Source: Prescottella equi (GTDB lineage: Bacteria; Actinomycetota; Actinomycetes; Mycobacteriales; Mycobacteriaceae). Taken from it: a stretch of 64,000 nt of DNA. The notes under the pieces are model-generated. The model made no database searches, was not told the DNA's origin, and saw only the letters and a program-made list of their open reading frames with translations. Positions within the stretch are counted from its first letter, which is position 1; every line of letters begins with the position of its first letter. Below, one piece after another: positions 27,394 to 36,455 of this stretch. Both the position numbers and the translations under genes were made by a program. The stretch is taken from assembly GCF_020171745.1 (NCBI RefSeq), contig NZ_JAIVAH010000009.1:1-64000 (forward strand). Reading direction: 5' to 3'.

Positions 27394-28862
27394 CGGACAG
27401 CCTCACCCGGGTTCACGGCCAGCAGCGGAACAAGTTCCGCAGCAACGTCGTCGATCTTGTCGAGATCACGGAAGGCGGACACCATCCGGGCCTGGCGATC
27501 GGAATCGATGATGCCGTCACAGAATCCGGCGATCTTGTCCTCGAGCATCGTCCACGACGCGCGGGTGCTCTCGGCCCACGGATCGCCGAGCGCGAAGTCG
27601 GTCTCGAAGTCGACCGCGCCGGTGCGGGTGTACACCGTGATCGAACCGCGGGTGCGCCGCATCTTCTCGCCGGGTCCCGCCGCGAGCGCGTCCTGCCATT
27701 CCTTGCGCAGCACGGGGTCCTCGGCGACGACGACCTGCGAGGCGAGGGCGCGGACCCGCGGATCGTCGATCATGTCCGCCGAGAACCACTTCGGTCCGGC
27801 CGGGACACCCAGCAGTGCCGCCGCCACCAGGTGCGGCATGTTGAACTGTCCGGCGAACGTGCCGGTGTGGTCGTCCGGTAGCTCGGTCAGCGGATCGCGG
27901 AACTGGGAGATGCTGTAGGCGCCGGGGCCGAGGCGGACCTCCACCCGCTCGATGTCGTCGAGATCGACCGCGCGCGTGCGCTGGAACTCGAGCACCGCGT
28001 CGAGCGCCGCGTGCGCGAATCGGCACGCCGGATACGGCTTCACCGACGTCTCGGTGATCCACCAGACCGAGCCCAGGTCAGCGAGGATCGCGGCGCGGTC
28101 GCCGCCGCGGTAGCCCTGCGCCTCGAGGAAGCCGGGCTGAGTGTCGAGGCTGTCCACGTCGCCGATGTAGCCCTCGGCGACCATCATCGCGGCCGTGACC
28201 CCGGCGTGCGCGATCTGCCCGTTGGGCGCGTACTTGAGCGAGTTGAACTTCCGACGCGACCCCATGTAGCCGTTCTTCGCGGTGGGCGTGAGCCACGTGG
28301 CGAGTCCCATCGCGTGCGCCAGTTCCTCGGTACCGAACCCACCCAGCACCGCCATCGCGGCCGCGGCCCCGAGCGCGGCGTAGCCGTGCGAGGAGAGCTG
28401 GGAGAACCGGATCTGCTCGCCGTCGTACTCCATCAGCGACGTGCCCAGGTTGAGGCGGGCGTTGACGTCGAAACTCAGAGCCGCCGCGCGCACGAGTTCG
28501 GCGCCGCTCGCCCGGCCCTGCTCCGCCCGCGCCAGGGCCGGCGCGAAGCTCATAGCCGCGAAATGCGCAGAGTTGAAGAAGGTCTCGTCGGCGTCGAGGA
28601 CGTTCATCAGATCGGCATTCGCGTAGGACGCCGACAGCACCGAGGAGCGGTCCCCGGAGCCGAGCAGCAGAGACTCTTCGGGGCCACCCATCCGACGGGC
28701 GAGATTGCGGGCCATCGTGCCGCGCTCGAGTGCGGCCGTCGCCAGGGCGCACACGACGGTGTCGCACAGGAGGAGCTTCGAATACTCCACGACCTCTTCG
28801 GGAATCGCATCGGCCGGCGTCCCGACCACGAAGGCCGCGAGCGATTCGATCGTCGTCGTCAT
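27390..28862 (-). CDS. MmgE/PrpD-family dehydratase-like protein
   Basis: A 490-aa MmgE/PrpD protein, near the usual 450-500 aa. It shows LLLCDTVVCALA, SYANADLMNVLDADETF, a SSHGYAALGAAAAMAVLGG stretch and TSVKPYPACRFAHAALDA, the conserved substrate loop. Known members are 2-methylcitrate dehydratase and cis-aconitate decarboxylase. Others have unknown substrates. No prpB or prpC lies nearby, so methylcitrate is unlikely. It sits downstream of an LLM/ADH/SDR set with a hairpin between, and may dehydrate or isomerise a product of that route. Confidence 0.85.
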   Translation of the reverse strand: MTTTIESLAAFVVGTPADAIPEEVVEYSKLLLCDTVVCALATAALERGTMARNLARRMGGPEESLLLGSGDRSSVLSASYANADLMNVLDADETFFNSAHFAAMSFAPALARAEQGRASGAELVRAAALSFDVNARLNLGTSLMEYDGEQIRFSQLSSHGYAALGAAAAMAVLGGFGTEELAHAMGLATWLTPTAKNGYMGSRRKFNSLKYAPNGQIAHAGVTAAMMVAEGYIGDVDSLDTQPGFLEAQGYRGGDRAAILADLGSVWWITETSVKPYPACRFAHAALDAVLEFQRTRAVDLDDIERVEVRLGPGAYSISQFRDPLTELPDDHTGTFAGQFNMPHLVAAALLGVPAGPKWFSADMIDDPRVRALASQVVVAEDPVLRKEWQDALAAGPGEKMRRTRGSITVYTRTGAVDFETDFALGDPWAESTRASWTMLEDKIAGFCDGIIDSDRQARMVSAFRDLDKIDDVAAELVPLLAVNPGEAVR

Positions 28863-28938
28863 GTCCGCACCACTCCCCGTGTCCTACAGCACCAGTCGCC
28901 TTGCGTGGCAGATCGACGTCATCCGACCAGCAACGACG

Positions 28939-28986
28939 TCGGGGCGCCCCGTGATTCCCGGTAACCGAGAAATCGAGGCGCCCCGA
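28939..28986 (-). terminator. Hairpin between the SDR and prpD-like genes
   Basis: TCGGGGCGCC at 28939-28948 pairs with GGCGCCCCGA at 28977-28986 around a 28-nt loop, just past the SDR stop on the minus strand. Confidence 0.6.
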
Positions 28987-28998
28987 TGCCGTTCGAGA

Positions 28999-29796
28999 TC
29001 AGCCGACGAGCTTCATCACGTCCGGGTAGTTGGAGATCTCCCAGCCGCCGTCGACCATGAGGCTCGTTCCGGTGATGTAGGTGGCGTCGTCGCTCGCGAG
29101 GTACAGGCACGGCGCGGCGATCTCCTCGGGAGTCGCCGGACGTCCCATCGGGATTCGCTCGAGGAAGCCGTTCAGCAGCGGCTCCCAGCCGGTGACGCCG
29201 GCGACGAGCGGGGTGTCGACGAGACCGGGCAGCACGGTGTTGACGCGGATGCCGTGCGGGGACAGCTCGAGCGCAGCGTTCTTGCCGAACATCTCGACTC
29301 CGGCCTTGCCCGTCACGTACGGGCTGCCGCCCATCATCGGTACGCGCGCGTTGAGCGACGCGACGTTCACGATCGCGCAGGCCCGTTCGTTCGCCACCAT
29401 GTGCCGTGCCTCGTGCTTGGTGCACAGGAACACGCCCTTCTGCACGAGGTCGACGGTGAAGTCCCAGTCGGACTCCTCGAGGTCGAGGATCATGCCGCCG
29501 CGCGCCGCGCCGGCCACGTTGAAGGCCAGATCCAGCGATCCGAAGCGCTCCACCGCGACGGCGACGGCCGCCGCGACCTCGTCCTCGACGGTCACGTCGG
29601 CGGTCGCACCGACGAACCGCTCACCGAGGTCCTTCTCCAGGACAGCGAGTGCGTCGGCAGCGACGTCGATGCCGACGACGGATGCACCCTCACCGATCAG
29701 CCGCTTCGCCACGGCGGCACCGATTCCCGACGCCGCACCGGTCACGACCGCGACCCGGCCGGCGAATCGCTCGCCGTCGAACGTGTTGTCAGACAT
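28999..29796 (-). CDS. Short-chain dehydrogenase
   Basis: A 265-aa classical SDR. TGAASGIGAAV is the cofactor loop, GIDVAAD gives the acidic residue for NAD, NVAG replaces NNAG, Ser lies in NVASL, and YVTGK is the catalytic Tyr/Lys. C-terminal MVDGGWE. It overlaps the upstream zinc-ADH by 8 bp, so both are translated from one message starting at the LLM monooxygenase. It probably oxidises an alcohol made by that monooxygenase. Confidence 0.85.
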   Translation of the reverse strand: MSDNTFDGERFAGRVAVVTGAASGIGAAVAKRLIGEGASVVGIDVAADALAVLEKDLGERFVGATADVTVEDEVAAAVAVAVERFGSLDLAFNVAGAARGGMILDLEESDWDFTVDLVQKGVFLCTKHEARHMVANERACAIVNVASLNARVPMMGGSPYVTGKAGVEMFGKNAALELSPHGIRVNTVLPGLVDTPLVAGVTGWEPLLNGFLERIPMGRPATPEEIAAPCLYLASDDATYITGTSLMVDGGWEISNYPDVMKLVG

Positions 29797-30832
29797 GAGA
29801 CACCTCCACGAGAACCTTCATACGACGCCCGTCGGACGCCGCCTGGACACCGTCGACCACGTCCGCGAGCGGGACGCGCTCCACCCATCCGTCGAGCGGA
29901 TAGGCACCCGCCGCCATACGATCGATGACGGAGGCGAATTCCTTGCGCGAGTATGCGAGCGACGACATCAGCCGCATCTCGCCGAACATCAGCGCGTACG
30001 TGTTGAGCGGCACCTGCTCCTTGTAGGTCGCAAGCAGGACCACCGCGCCCCGCGTCCGCACGGCCGCGAGCGCCGTCTGCAACGCGGCGCCGACACCAGC
30101 ACACTCGAACACGACGTCGGCGCCTGCCCCGTCGGTGCGATCCTGCACCGCGGCAACGAGATCGGTTTCCGTCGGATCGATCACGTCGAGGCCCAGAGCG
30201 GCCGCGACCGCGCGCCGCGACGCGGACGGCTCGCTGAGCAGGATCCGGTCCACACCGTCCGCACACAGGTTGAGTGCGGTCGCGATGCCGATGGGCCCGG
30301 CCCCGAGGATCAGGGCGAAGTCCGTGGGCCGGACGCCCGACAGTCCGACGGCGTGCAGCGCGACGGACAGCGGCTCCACCACGGCGGCCTGCTCGAGCGA
30401 GACGCCGTCGGGCAGCACGTGCACGTTCTCGGCGGGCACCGCGGTGCGCTCGGCCAATCCGCCACCGGGGGCGTTGATCCCGTGGAAGGCCGCGGACGTG
30501 CACAGGTGCTGGTGCCCGTCCCGGCACCGGGCACAGGTGCCGCAGTGGTAGTTGGGCTGCACCGCGACCCGGTCGCCGACGGCGACGTCGGCGACGCCGG
30601 CACCCACTGCGCGCACCACCCCGGAGAACTCGTGGCCCAGGATCTGCGGCCCGCACGCCCCGGTCAGCGGATGCGGGTGCTCGGAGATCCCGAACGAGTG
30701 GATCATGCCGAGGTCGGATCCGCAGATACCGTTGAACGCCACGTCGATCAGGACGTAGCCGTCGGGCAGCTCCGGCTCCGGCACCTCCTCGACCCGCAGG
30801 TCGTCGATGCCGTGCAGAACCGCGGCCCTCAT
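29789..30832 (-). CDS. Zinc-dependent alcohol dehydrogenase
   Basis: A 347-aa medium-chain dehydrogenase of the sorbitol/butanediol dehydrogenase group. GICGSD (near 36) and GHEF hold catalytic zinc ligands, CGTCARCRDGHQHLC holds the structural zinc, and GAGPIG near 170 binds NAD(P). It overlaps the LLM gene by 4 bp upstream and the SDR gene by 8 bp downstream. A diol or secondary-alcohol substrate is likely from subgroup, but not certain. Confidence 0.87.
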   Translation of the reverse strand: MRAAVLHGIDDLRVEEVPEPELPDGYVLIDVAFNGICGSDLGMIHSFGISEHPHPLTGACGPQILGHEFSGVVRAVGAGVADVAVGDRVAVQPNYHCGTCARCRDGHQHLCTSAAFHGINAPGGGLAERTAVPAENVHVLPDGVSLEQAAVVEPLSVALHAVGLSGVRPTDFALILGAGPIGIATALNLCADGVDRILLSEPSASRRAVAAALGLDVIDPTETDLVAAVQDRTDGAGADVVFECAGVGAALQTALAAVRTRGAVVLLATYKEQVPLNTYALMFGEMRLMSSLAYSRKEFASVIDRMAAGAYPLDGWVERVPLADVVDGVQAASDGRRMKVLVEVSHV

Positions 30833-31995
30833 GCCTTGGCCGCCAACTCGTCCTCGTACTTCTTGGTCATGTGCGCGATCGCGGCATGCTGCGCCTCGTT
30901 GTATCCGTCGCGCTTCTGGCCGGCGCGGGCTGCGGCGTCGAGCAGCGGCTGCGACTGACCCTGGAAGTGCGGGGCCACCTGCTGGGCGATCAGCTCGAAC
31001 GAGCGCTTCGTCGCGGCCGGGTTGGCCCAGTCGGCGTTCATGATGAGCATCGAACCGAACCCGCCGGACTGGGTCACCAGCTTGTCGATCAGTTCACGGG
31101 CCTGCGCCGGGGTGCCGATGATGCCCATGCCGGAGTGGTTCATGTACTTGATCATGTCGTCCATCGCGGCTCCACCGGAGCCGAAATGCGGGAACGCCGC
31201 GACCTTTCCGAAGTAGTCGATCCACTCGCCCAACCCGAAGCGGACGTCCTGCTGTGCCTGTTCCTCGGTCTCCGCGATGTGCATCGGGCAGACGAGACGC
31301 CACTGGTCGCGGTCGACGGCGGTGCCGTACTCGGCGGCGCGCTCCTCCATGATCCCGAAGTGGTGGCCGAGCGCGTCGTAGCCCTCGGGGGAGAGCGTCG
31401 CGCCGATCGACAGCAGGCCGAGGCCGTGCTTGCCGGCCAGTCGCGGCCCGGTGGGCGACGCCACGCCGGCGACGACGACGTCGAAGCACGGGTACGAGTA
31501 CGGGCGCAGCTGCAGCTGGGCGTCGACCAGGGTGTGCGTGCGCGTCGTGGCGGTCACCGACTCGCCGTTCAACAGGCGCACGACGATGTCGAGGTTCTCG
31601 TCGAGCAGCTCGCGGCACTCGGTGGGGTTCAGCCCGATCATCGCCGAGTCGGTCGGCAGCGAGCCGGGGCCGACGCCGAGCATGACGCGTCCGCGGGTGA
31701 GGTGGTCGAGCAGCACCATGCGGTCGGCGACCCACAGCGGGTTGTGATAGCTGAGCGACGTCACGCCGGTGCCGAGCTTGATGCGCTTGGTGCGCTCGGC
31801 GGCCGCGGCGATGAAGATCTCGGGGCTGCCGATGATCTCGCTGCCCGCGGAGTGGTGCTCGCCGATCCACACCTCGTCGAAGTCGAGGCGGTCCAGGTGC
31901 TCGACGAATTCGAGGTCGCGTTGCAGCGCGGCGGTGGGGTTCTGTCCGATCGCGTGGTGCGGCGCGATGAATGCGCCGAAACGTAGCCTGCCCAT
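30829..31995 (-). CDS. LLM-class flavin monooxygenase, limonene-monooxygenase-like
   Basis: A 388-aa luciferase-like monooxygenase. MGRLRFGAFIAPHHAIGQNP, WIGEHHSAG, TGVTSLSYHNPLWVA and GRVMLGVGPGSLPTD are typical of the LimB-type group, which includes limonene 1,2-monooxygenase and alkanal or ketone monooxygenases using FMNH2 from a separate reductase. GAGGAG nine bases before the ATG fixes the start. It is first in the LLM-ADH-SDR operon and divergent from a LuxR regulator. A terpene-like or cyclic substrate is a guess from family. Confidence 0.85.
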   Translation of the reverse strand: MGRLRFGAFIAPHHAIGQNPTAALQRDLEFVEHLDRLDFDEVWIGEHHSAGSEIIGSPEIFIAAAAERTKRIKLGTGVTSLSYHNPLWVADRMVLLDHLTRGRVMLGVGPGSLPTDSAMIGLNPTECRELLDENLDIVVRLLNGESVTATTRTHTLVDAQLQLRPYSYPCFDVVVAGVASPTGPRLAGKHGLGLLSIGATLSPEGYDALGHHFGIMEERAAEYGTAVDRDQWRLVCPMHIAETEEQAQQDVRFGLGEWIDYFGKVAAFPHFGSGGAAMDDMIKYMNHSGMGIIGTPAQARELIDKLVTQSGGFGSMLIMNADWANPAATKRSFELIAQQVAPHFQGQSQPLLDAAARAGQKRDGYNEAQHAAIAHMTKKYEDELAAKA

Positions 31996-32141
31996 GCGGT
32001 GTTCTCCTCGGGAAATCGCTGAAACACAGTCGTCTCCGACGCTAGAATTCGTTCCGCCGGGGCGACAGTGCACTTTGGTGGACAGTCCCCGTGAACCGCT
32101 ACGGCGCACGCCGTTTCGAACCGAACTGGTGGTGAACCGTT

Positions 32142-32921
32142 TTGACCGACGTCTCGCTGGGTACCGCCGACTATCAGCGCGTGTTCGCAGTCCTCGACCG
32201 GTGCGAGAACGTCCGGACCGTGCCGGAGTTCCGCACCCGGATCGTCGATGCCATGACCGACGTGTTCCCGATCGGCGTTGCGGCGTGCTTCGTCGGCGAT
32301 TCCTTCGAGAGCCAGTTCGTCGATCCCGACGCCAACGTGGCGGGTTCACCGGAATGGGAACAGAAGCGGGCGATCTACCGGAAGCGGTGGGCGCGCTACG
32401 ACGTGTTCGCCTCTCCCGAGGCCAGACGCCGTCTCGAGACGACGCGGGTGGCTTCGCTGACCGATCTGCACGAACTACCCGCGGAGTGCGAGGTGTACGT
32501 GCGCGACTATCTCGACGCGTGGCGCGTGCGGTCGGTCAACGCGATACATCTCGAACTGCCGGGCAAGGCGCGCGCCCTCGTCGGCTTGTTCGATCAGAAG
32601 CAGAATGCGCTCGGCCCCAGAGATCTCGCGGCACTACAGCTGTTGGCCCGGCAACTCTCGGTGCTCACCCGCAGCCTCGACACGGCACCCGGACGAGACC
32701 TGCTCGCGCTGCTCACCGAACGCCAGCGCGAGGTCGCGAGACTGGTCGCGGACGGCCTGACCAACGCGGCCATCGCCCGCCGTCTCACGCTCACCGAGGA
32801 CACCGTGAAGAAGTACGTCAGCCGCATCCTCGCGGCCACCGGGTGCGCGTCACGCACGCAGCTCGCACTCGACGTCATACGATCCGTGCAGCGTCAGTCC
32901 TTCGGGCCGCCCGCCACGTAG
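32142..32921 (+). CDS. LuxR-type transcription regulator
   Basis: A 259-aa regulator with a GAF-like N-terminal half (about residues 8-175) and a C-terminal LuxR helix-turn-helix (LTERQREVARLVADGLTNAAIARRLTLTEDTVKKYVSRIL, about 195-240). A TTG start at 32142 is used, with GGTGG upstream. No ATG gives the same length. It is divergent from the LLM operon over 146 bp holding GACAGT direct repeats 17 bp apart, and so likely controls that operon. Its last 28 bp overlap the convergent SDR gene. Confidence 0.82.
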   Translation: MTDVSLGTADYQRVFAVLDRCENVRTVPEFRTRIVDAMTDVFPIGVAACFVGDSFESQFVDPDANVAGSPEWEQKRAIYRKRWARYDVFASPEARRRLETTRVASLTDLHELPAECEVYVRDYLDAWRVRSVNAIHLELPGKARALVGLFDQKQNALGPRDLAALQLLARQLSVLTRSLDTAPGRDLLALLTERQREVARLVADGLTNAAIARRLTLTEDTVKKYVSRILAATGCASRTQLALDVIRSVQRQSFGPPAT

Positions 32922-33655
32922 ATCACCTGTCCCGATACGAATCCCGCGCCCTCGCTGATCAGGAACGACGCGGTGTGCGCGATGTCGTCGGGCAGACCCA
33001 CCCGGCGCACCGGCGTCTCCGCGGCGGCCGCGGCCATGAAGTCGTCGAACGGGACCCCGAGGCGCTCGGCGGTCGCCGCGGTCATCTCCGTCGCGATGAA
33101 TCCGGGTGCGATGGCGTTCGCGGTGACGCCGAACGGGCCCAGTTCGAGTGCGAGCGTCTTCGTCAGCCCCTGCATGCCCGCCTTCGCCGCCGAGTAGTTG
33201 ACCTGGCCGCGGTTGCCGAGCGCCGAGATGCTCGACAGGTTGACGATGCGGCCCCACTTCTGGTCGACCATGTGCTTCTGGACGGCCCGCGTGAGCAGGA
33301 AGGCCCCGCGCAGATGCACGTTCATCACGGCGTCCCAGTCGTCCACGGACATCTTGAACAGCAGGTTGTCCCGGGTGATCCCGGCGTTGTTCACGACGAC
33401 GGTGGGCGCGCCCAGCTCGTCGGCGATCCGCTCGACGGCGGCCGCCACCGAGGCCTCGTCGGAGACGTCGGCGCCCACCGCGAGCGCGCGCCCACCGGCC
33501 CCCTGGATCGCGGAGACCGTCTCGCCGCACGAGGATTCGTCGAGGTCGAGAATCGCGACGGCGAGGCCGTCCGACGCGAGGCGCTTCGCGATCGCGGCGC
33601 CGATCCCGCGTGCCGCTCCCGAGACCACCGCCACCCGCTGGTTGCCGTCCGTCAT
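32894..33655 (-). CDS. FabG-like short-chain reductase
   Basis: A 253-aa SDR of the 3-oxoacyl-ACP reductase type. SGAARGIGAAI is the cofactor loop, NNAGITRDNLLFKMSVDDW the FabG-like middle, NLSSISALGNRGQVNYSAAKAG carries Ser and Tyr/Lys, and APGFIATEMT the lid. Likely reduces or oxidises beta-ketoacyl or hydroxyacyl thioesters. It is monocistronic and convergent with luxR with a 28-bp overlap. Confidence 0.87.
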   Translation of the reverse strand: MTDGNQRVAVVSGAARGIGAAIAKRLASDGLAVAILDLDESSCGETVSAIQGAGGRALAVGADVSDEASVAAAVERIADELGAPTVVVNNAGITRDNLLFKMSVDDWDAVMNVHLRGAFLLTRAVQKHMVDQKWGRIVNLSSISALGNRGQVNYSAAKAGMQGLTKTLALELGPFGVTANAIAPGFIATEMTAATAERLGVPFDDFMAAAAAETPVRRVGLPDDIAHTASFLISEGAGFVSGQVIYVAGGPKD

Positions 33656-33714
33656 GTGTCGCTCCCTCCCACTGCCCGCTGTCGTCCGTCGGTGAGGCTA
33701 CGCGGGCGGCGCCG

Positions 33715-34164
33715 TCAGGACAGGGAGACCGGGGAGATGGTGGCGACGATCCGGTCGATCGCGCCGTTCTCGAAGGTGAACGACTCGACGATCTCGACCG
33801 TCATCAGCCGCTGCGGACCGAACCCGGCGTCGAGCAGGTACCGGGTGTGGACGGTGTCGCCGGACTCCTTCATGACGAGGTCGCGGACGCCCTGGATGAC
33901 GCGGTACTGGACGCCGTGGTTCAGGTCGTTCGTGAGCTGCGGCCCGCTGAACCCGGTCTGCAGTCCGGCCTCGACACGGGTGGCGTCGGGGGTGAACACG
34001 ACGGCGCTCGCGTCGTGGCTGACGAGTGCGTCGATGTAGGCGCGGGCCACCGCCTGGTTCGGGGAGTCGGCCGGGTTCGGCGCGGCCGACGCGGCGGCGG
34101 GCGCCACGACAGCCATGGTGGCCGCGGCGAGCAGGGACAGGGTCGACGTCTTCGCGATGCGCAT
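33715..34164 (-). CDS. Secreted NTF2-like protein
   Basis: A 149-aa exported protein. Residues 1-28 are a Sec signal peptide (LLAAATMAVVAPAAASAAP). The mature part starts with NQAVARAYIDALVSHDASAVVFTPDATRVE, the NTF2/SnoaL-type helix-strand opening, and ends with ESFTFENGAIDRIVATISPVS. Function unknown. It is a rare exported member of the fold and, in this window, one of several NTF2-like proteins. No operon partner. Confidence 0.7.
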   Translation of the reverse strand: MRIAKTSTLSLLAAATMAVVAPAAASAAPNPADSPNQAVARAYIDALVSHDASAVVFTPDATRVEAGLQTGFSGPQLTNDLNHGVQYRVIQGVRDLVMKESGDTVHTRYLLDAGFGPQRLMTVEIVESFTFENGAIDRIVATISPVSLS

Positions 34165-34245
34165 GCCGCATCGTAGCTAGAACGCGTTTCAATGAGGGTG
34201 AAATGCTCGTGCCCGGCGGCGACACGTTGTCGGGAGTAGACAGAA

Positions 34246-34770
34246 ATGATGGGACGACCTCGATCCGACGACCATCGAATGCAACCCGAGATCCGACGTG
34301 TGCGCTTTCCACGCCGATGGAGTCAGATCGACGAGACCCGGCGCGGCATCGTGCTCGCATGGCTCGCGTTCACGGTCACATTCGGAGGCGCCCGACTGGT
34401 GACGTGGCTGATCCAGATCGACTCCCGGGACTTCGGCGACGTCTCCGCCGGCGGCACGCACCTGCACCACTATCTGTGGGGCATCCTGCTGCTGGCGGGT
34501 GTCGCGATCTTCGGCATGGTCGACCGCAGCCCTCGCGCGCGCACATGGATGGGACTGGCTCTCGGCATCGCGCTCGCGCTGATCGTCGACGAGGCCGCGC
34601 TGCTCATCACCCTGCGGGATGTGTACTGGCAGACGGAGGGCTGGCCGAGCGTCGCGCTCGGCGTGGTCCTGATCGGTCTCGTCGGCACCGGACTCGTGGT
34701 CACCCGCAGTGGCGCCGCTCTCGACGACTCCGACGAGGAATCCCGCTCCGAGGACGGAAGTCCCGGCTAG
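34246..34770 (+). CDS. Small integral membrane protein
   Basis: A 174-aa protein with about four membrane helices (roughly residues 33-53, 72-89, 98-118 and 133-152) and an acidic Ser/Glu tail. The loop GGTHLHHYLWGILLL is striking because its His cluster lies at a membrane edge, as in metal-binding or redox membrane proteins. I do not recognise the family. ATG at 34246, GGGAG upstream. An internal ATG at 34276 is possible. It ends before a strong hairpin. Confidence 0.65.
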   Translation: MMGRPRSDDHRMQPEIRRVRFPRRWSQIDETRRGIVLAWLAFTVTFGGARLVTWLIQIDSRDFGDVSAGGTHLHHYLWGILLLAGVAIFGMVDRSPRARTWMGLALGIALALIVDEAALLITLRDVYWQTEGWPSVALGVVLIGLVGTGLVVTRSGAALDDSDEESRSEDGSPG

Positions 34771-34802
34771 CGAGGACCCTCGACTCCCCCGTACGAGTAC
34801 CT

Positions 34803-34868
34803 CCCACCGGGACGGACCGGCCCTGTGGCCCCCTTCCGGGCCGGTCGCCGACGAACACTCCCGGTGGG
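34803..34868 (+). terminator. Terminator after the membrane protein gene
   Basis: CCCACCGGGA (34803-34812) pairs with TCCCGGTGGG (34859-34868), with an inner GACCGGCCC/GGGCCGGTC stem. Confidence 0.8.
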
Positions 34869-34938
34869 CGAGACGACATGGTGTTACCACCGACACAGGT
34901 CGTTAGCTTCGTGACATCGGCAACGACAGGAGTTACCC

Positions 34939-36375
34939 ATGAGTACGGACACCGCCGCCATCACCCGCCTCCCGCAGATCCTCGAGGCCCAGAAACGTGT
35001 TGCGTCCGAACAGGGAACCCCGTCCGCCGACGAGCGTCGCGCCCGACTGCAGAAGATGATCGACCTGCTCGTGCGCTTCCACAAGCCCCTCACCGAGGCG
35101 ATGGACGCGGACTTCGGCGGACGCCTGGTCGGCTACTCGATCATGAACGACATCCTCGGATCCATCACGTCGCTCAAGCACACCCGCGACTCGTTCGAGT
35201 CCTGGATGGAGGACGAGGAGCGGCCACCGTACCCGCCGTACGACCAGTTGGGCGCGAAGGCGTACGTCCAGTACCAGCCCAAAGGATCGGTCGGCATCAT
35301 CGGCACCTGGAACGCGCCGCTGTTCACGCTGCTGAGCCCGCTGGCCTGCGCGCTGGGCGCGGGCAACCGCGCGATCCTCAAGCCGTCCGAGATCGTGCCG
35401 CAGACGGCGCAGGTCCTCGCCGACGCCGTCGCGGAGATGTTCGATCCCACCGAGGTCGCCGTCGTGACCGGCGGCCCGGACGTGGCCGACGCGTTCACCT
35501 CACTGCCCTTCGACCACCTGGTCTTCACCGGCAGCACCGAGGTCGGCAAGTTGGTCATGGCCAACGCCGCCAAGAACCTCGTCCCGGTCACCCTCGAGTT
35601 GGGCGGCAAGTCGCCGACGATCGTCGGCCGCAGCGCCGATCTCGACGCCGCGGCCAACAAGATCGCGATCGCGAAGGCCACCAATTCCGGGCAGATCTGC
35701 GTCTCTCCCGACGTCGTGTACGTCCCGCGGGAGCACCTCGACAGCTTCGTCGGCGCGCTCGAGAAGTCGTACGCGACCCTGCTGCCGACCATCACCGACA
35801 ATCCGGATGTCGTTGCGGTCGTGAGCGATCGTCACCTCGCCCGGGTCGAGGCACTGGTCGCCGACGCACACGACCGCGGCGTGCTCATCGTCGCCACGCC
35901 GGTCGACGAGAACGCCGAGTTCGACGACGACCGGAAGCGCCCGCTGCGCATCGTCGTCTCGCCGCCGGCCGAATCGAAGATCATGCAGGAGGAGATCTTC
36001 GGCCCCGCGGTCATCCTGCTGCCGTACGACCAGACCGAAGAGGTCATCGCGGACATCAACAGCAGACCGAAGCCGTTGGCGCTGTACTACTTCGGAACCG
36101 ACCCGGCCGAGCAGCAGGCCGTGCTCACCCGCACCTTCTCCGGCGGCGTGACGGTCAACGACATCATGATGCACCCCGGCATGCACGACGCCCCGTTCGG
36201 CGGCATCGGCGCGTCCGGCATGGGCCACTACCACGGGCATGAGGGCTTCCTCGAGTTCAGCCACGCTCGTACGGTTTTCGAGGCGCCCGAACACGATCCG
36301 CGCGCCGAGTGGGGCATGCTGCCGCCGTACGGTGAGGGCTTCCTCGCCGCGATGGAGGCCCAGGTCACCCCGTAA
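34939..36375 (+). CDS. Coniferyl-aldehyde-dehydrogenase-like ALDH
   Basis: A 478-aa aldehyde dehydrogenase. The class-3/coniferyl ALDH type is suggested by the short N-terminus and IGTWNAPLFTLLSPLACALGAGN. Catalytic Glu lies in LELGGKSP (near 219) and Cys in NSGQICVSPD (near 253). It oxidises aldehydes to acids with NAD(P)+. Aromatic or fatty aldehydes are typical for the group. ATG at 34939 with ACAGGAG upstream. A SnoaL-like gene follows after 80 bp that form an RBS-covering hairpin. Confidence 0.87.
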   Translation: MSTDTAAITRLPQILEAQKRVASEQGTPSADERRARLQKMIDLLVRFHKPLTEAMDADFGGRLVGYSIMNDILGSITSLKHTRDSFESWMEDEERPPYPPYDQLGAKAYVQYQPKGSVGIIGTWNAPLFTLLSPLACALGAGNRAILKPSEIVPQTAQVLADAVAEMFDPTEVAVVTGGPDVADAFTSLPFDHLVFTGSTEVGKLVMANAAKNLVPVTLELGGKSPTIVGRSADLDAAANKIAIAKATNSGQICVSPDVVYVPREHLDSFVGALEKSYATLLPTITDNPDVVAVVSDRHLARVEALVADAHDRGVLIVATPVDENAEFDDDRKRPLRIVVSPPAESKIMQEEIFGPAVILLPYDQTEEVIADINSRPKPLALYYFGTDPAEQQAVLTRTFSGGVTVNDIMMHPGMHDAPFGGIGASGMGHYHGHEGFLEFSHARTVFEAPEHDPRAEWGMLPPYGEGFLAAMEAQVTP

Positions 36376-36414
36376 CTGCACCCCGCAAGGGAGACATTGC
36401 CGATCAGTGAGAAG

Positions 36415-36446
36415 TCTCCCCGCCGACCCCACGGCCGGCGGGGAGA
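36415..36446 (+). promoter_or_regulatory. Hairpin covering the SnoaL ribosome-binding site, or terminator
   Basis: TCTCCCCGCCG (36415-36425) pairs perfectly with CGGCGGGGAGA (36436-36446). The second arm contains the GGGGAGA Shine-Dalgarno of the gene starting at 36456. It could end the ALDH transcript or attenuate translation of the next gene. Confidence 0.55.
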
Positions 36447-36455
36447 ATGCGTTTC

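Noticed and set aside
27390-28862. PrpD-like gene as 2-methylcitrate dehydratase
   Set aside because: No methylcitrate synthase or lyase is near, and its neighbours are an F420 reductase and an LLM operon.
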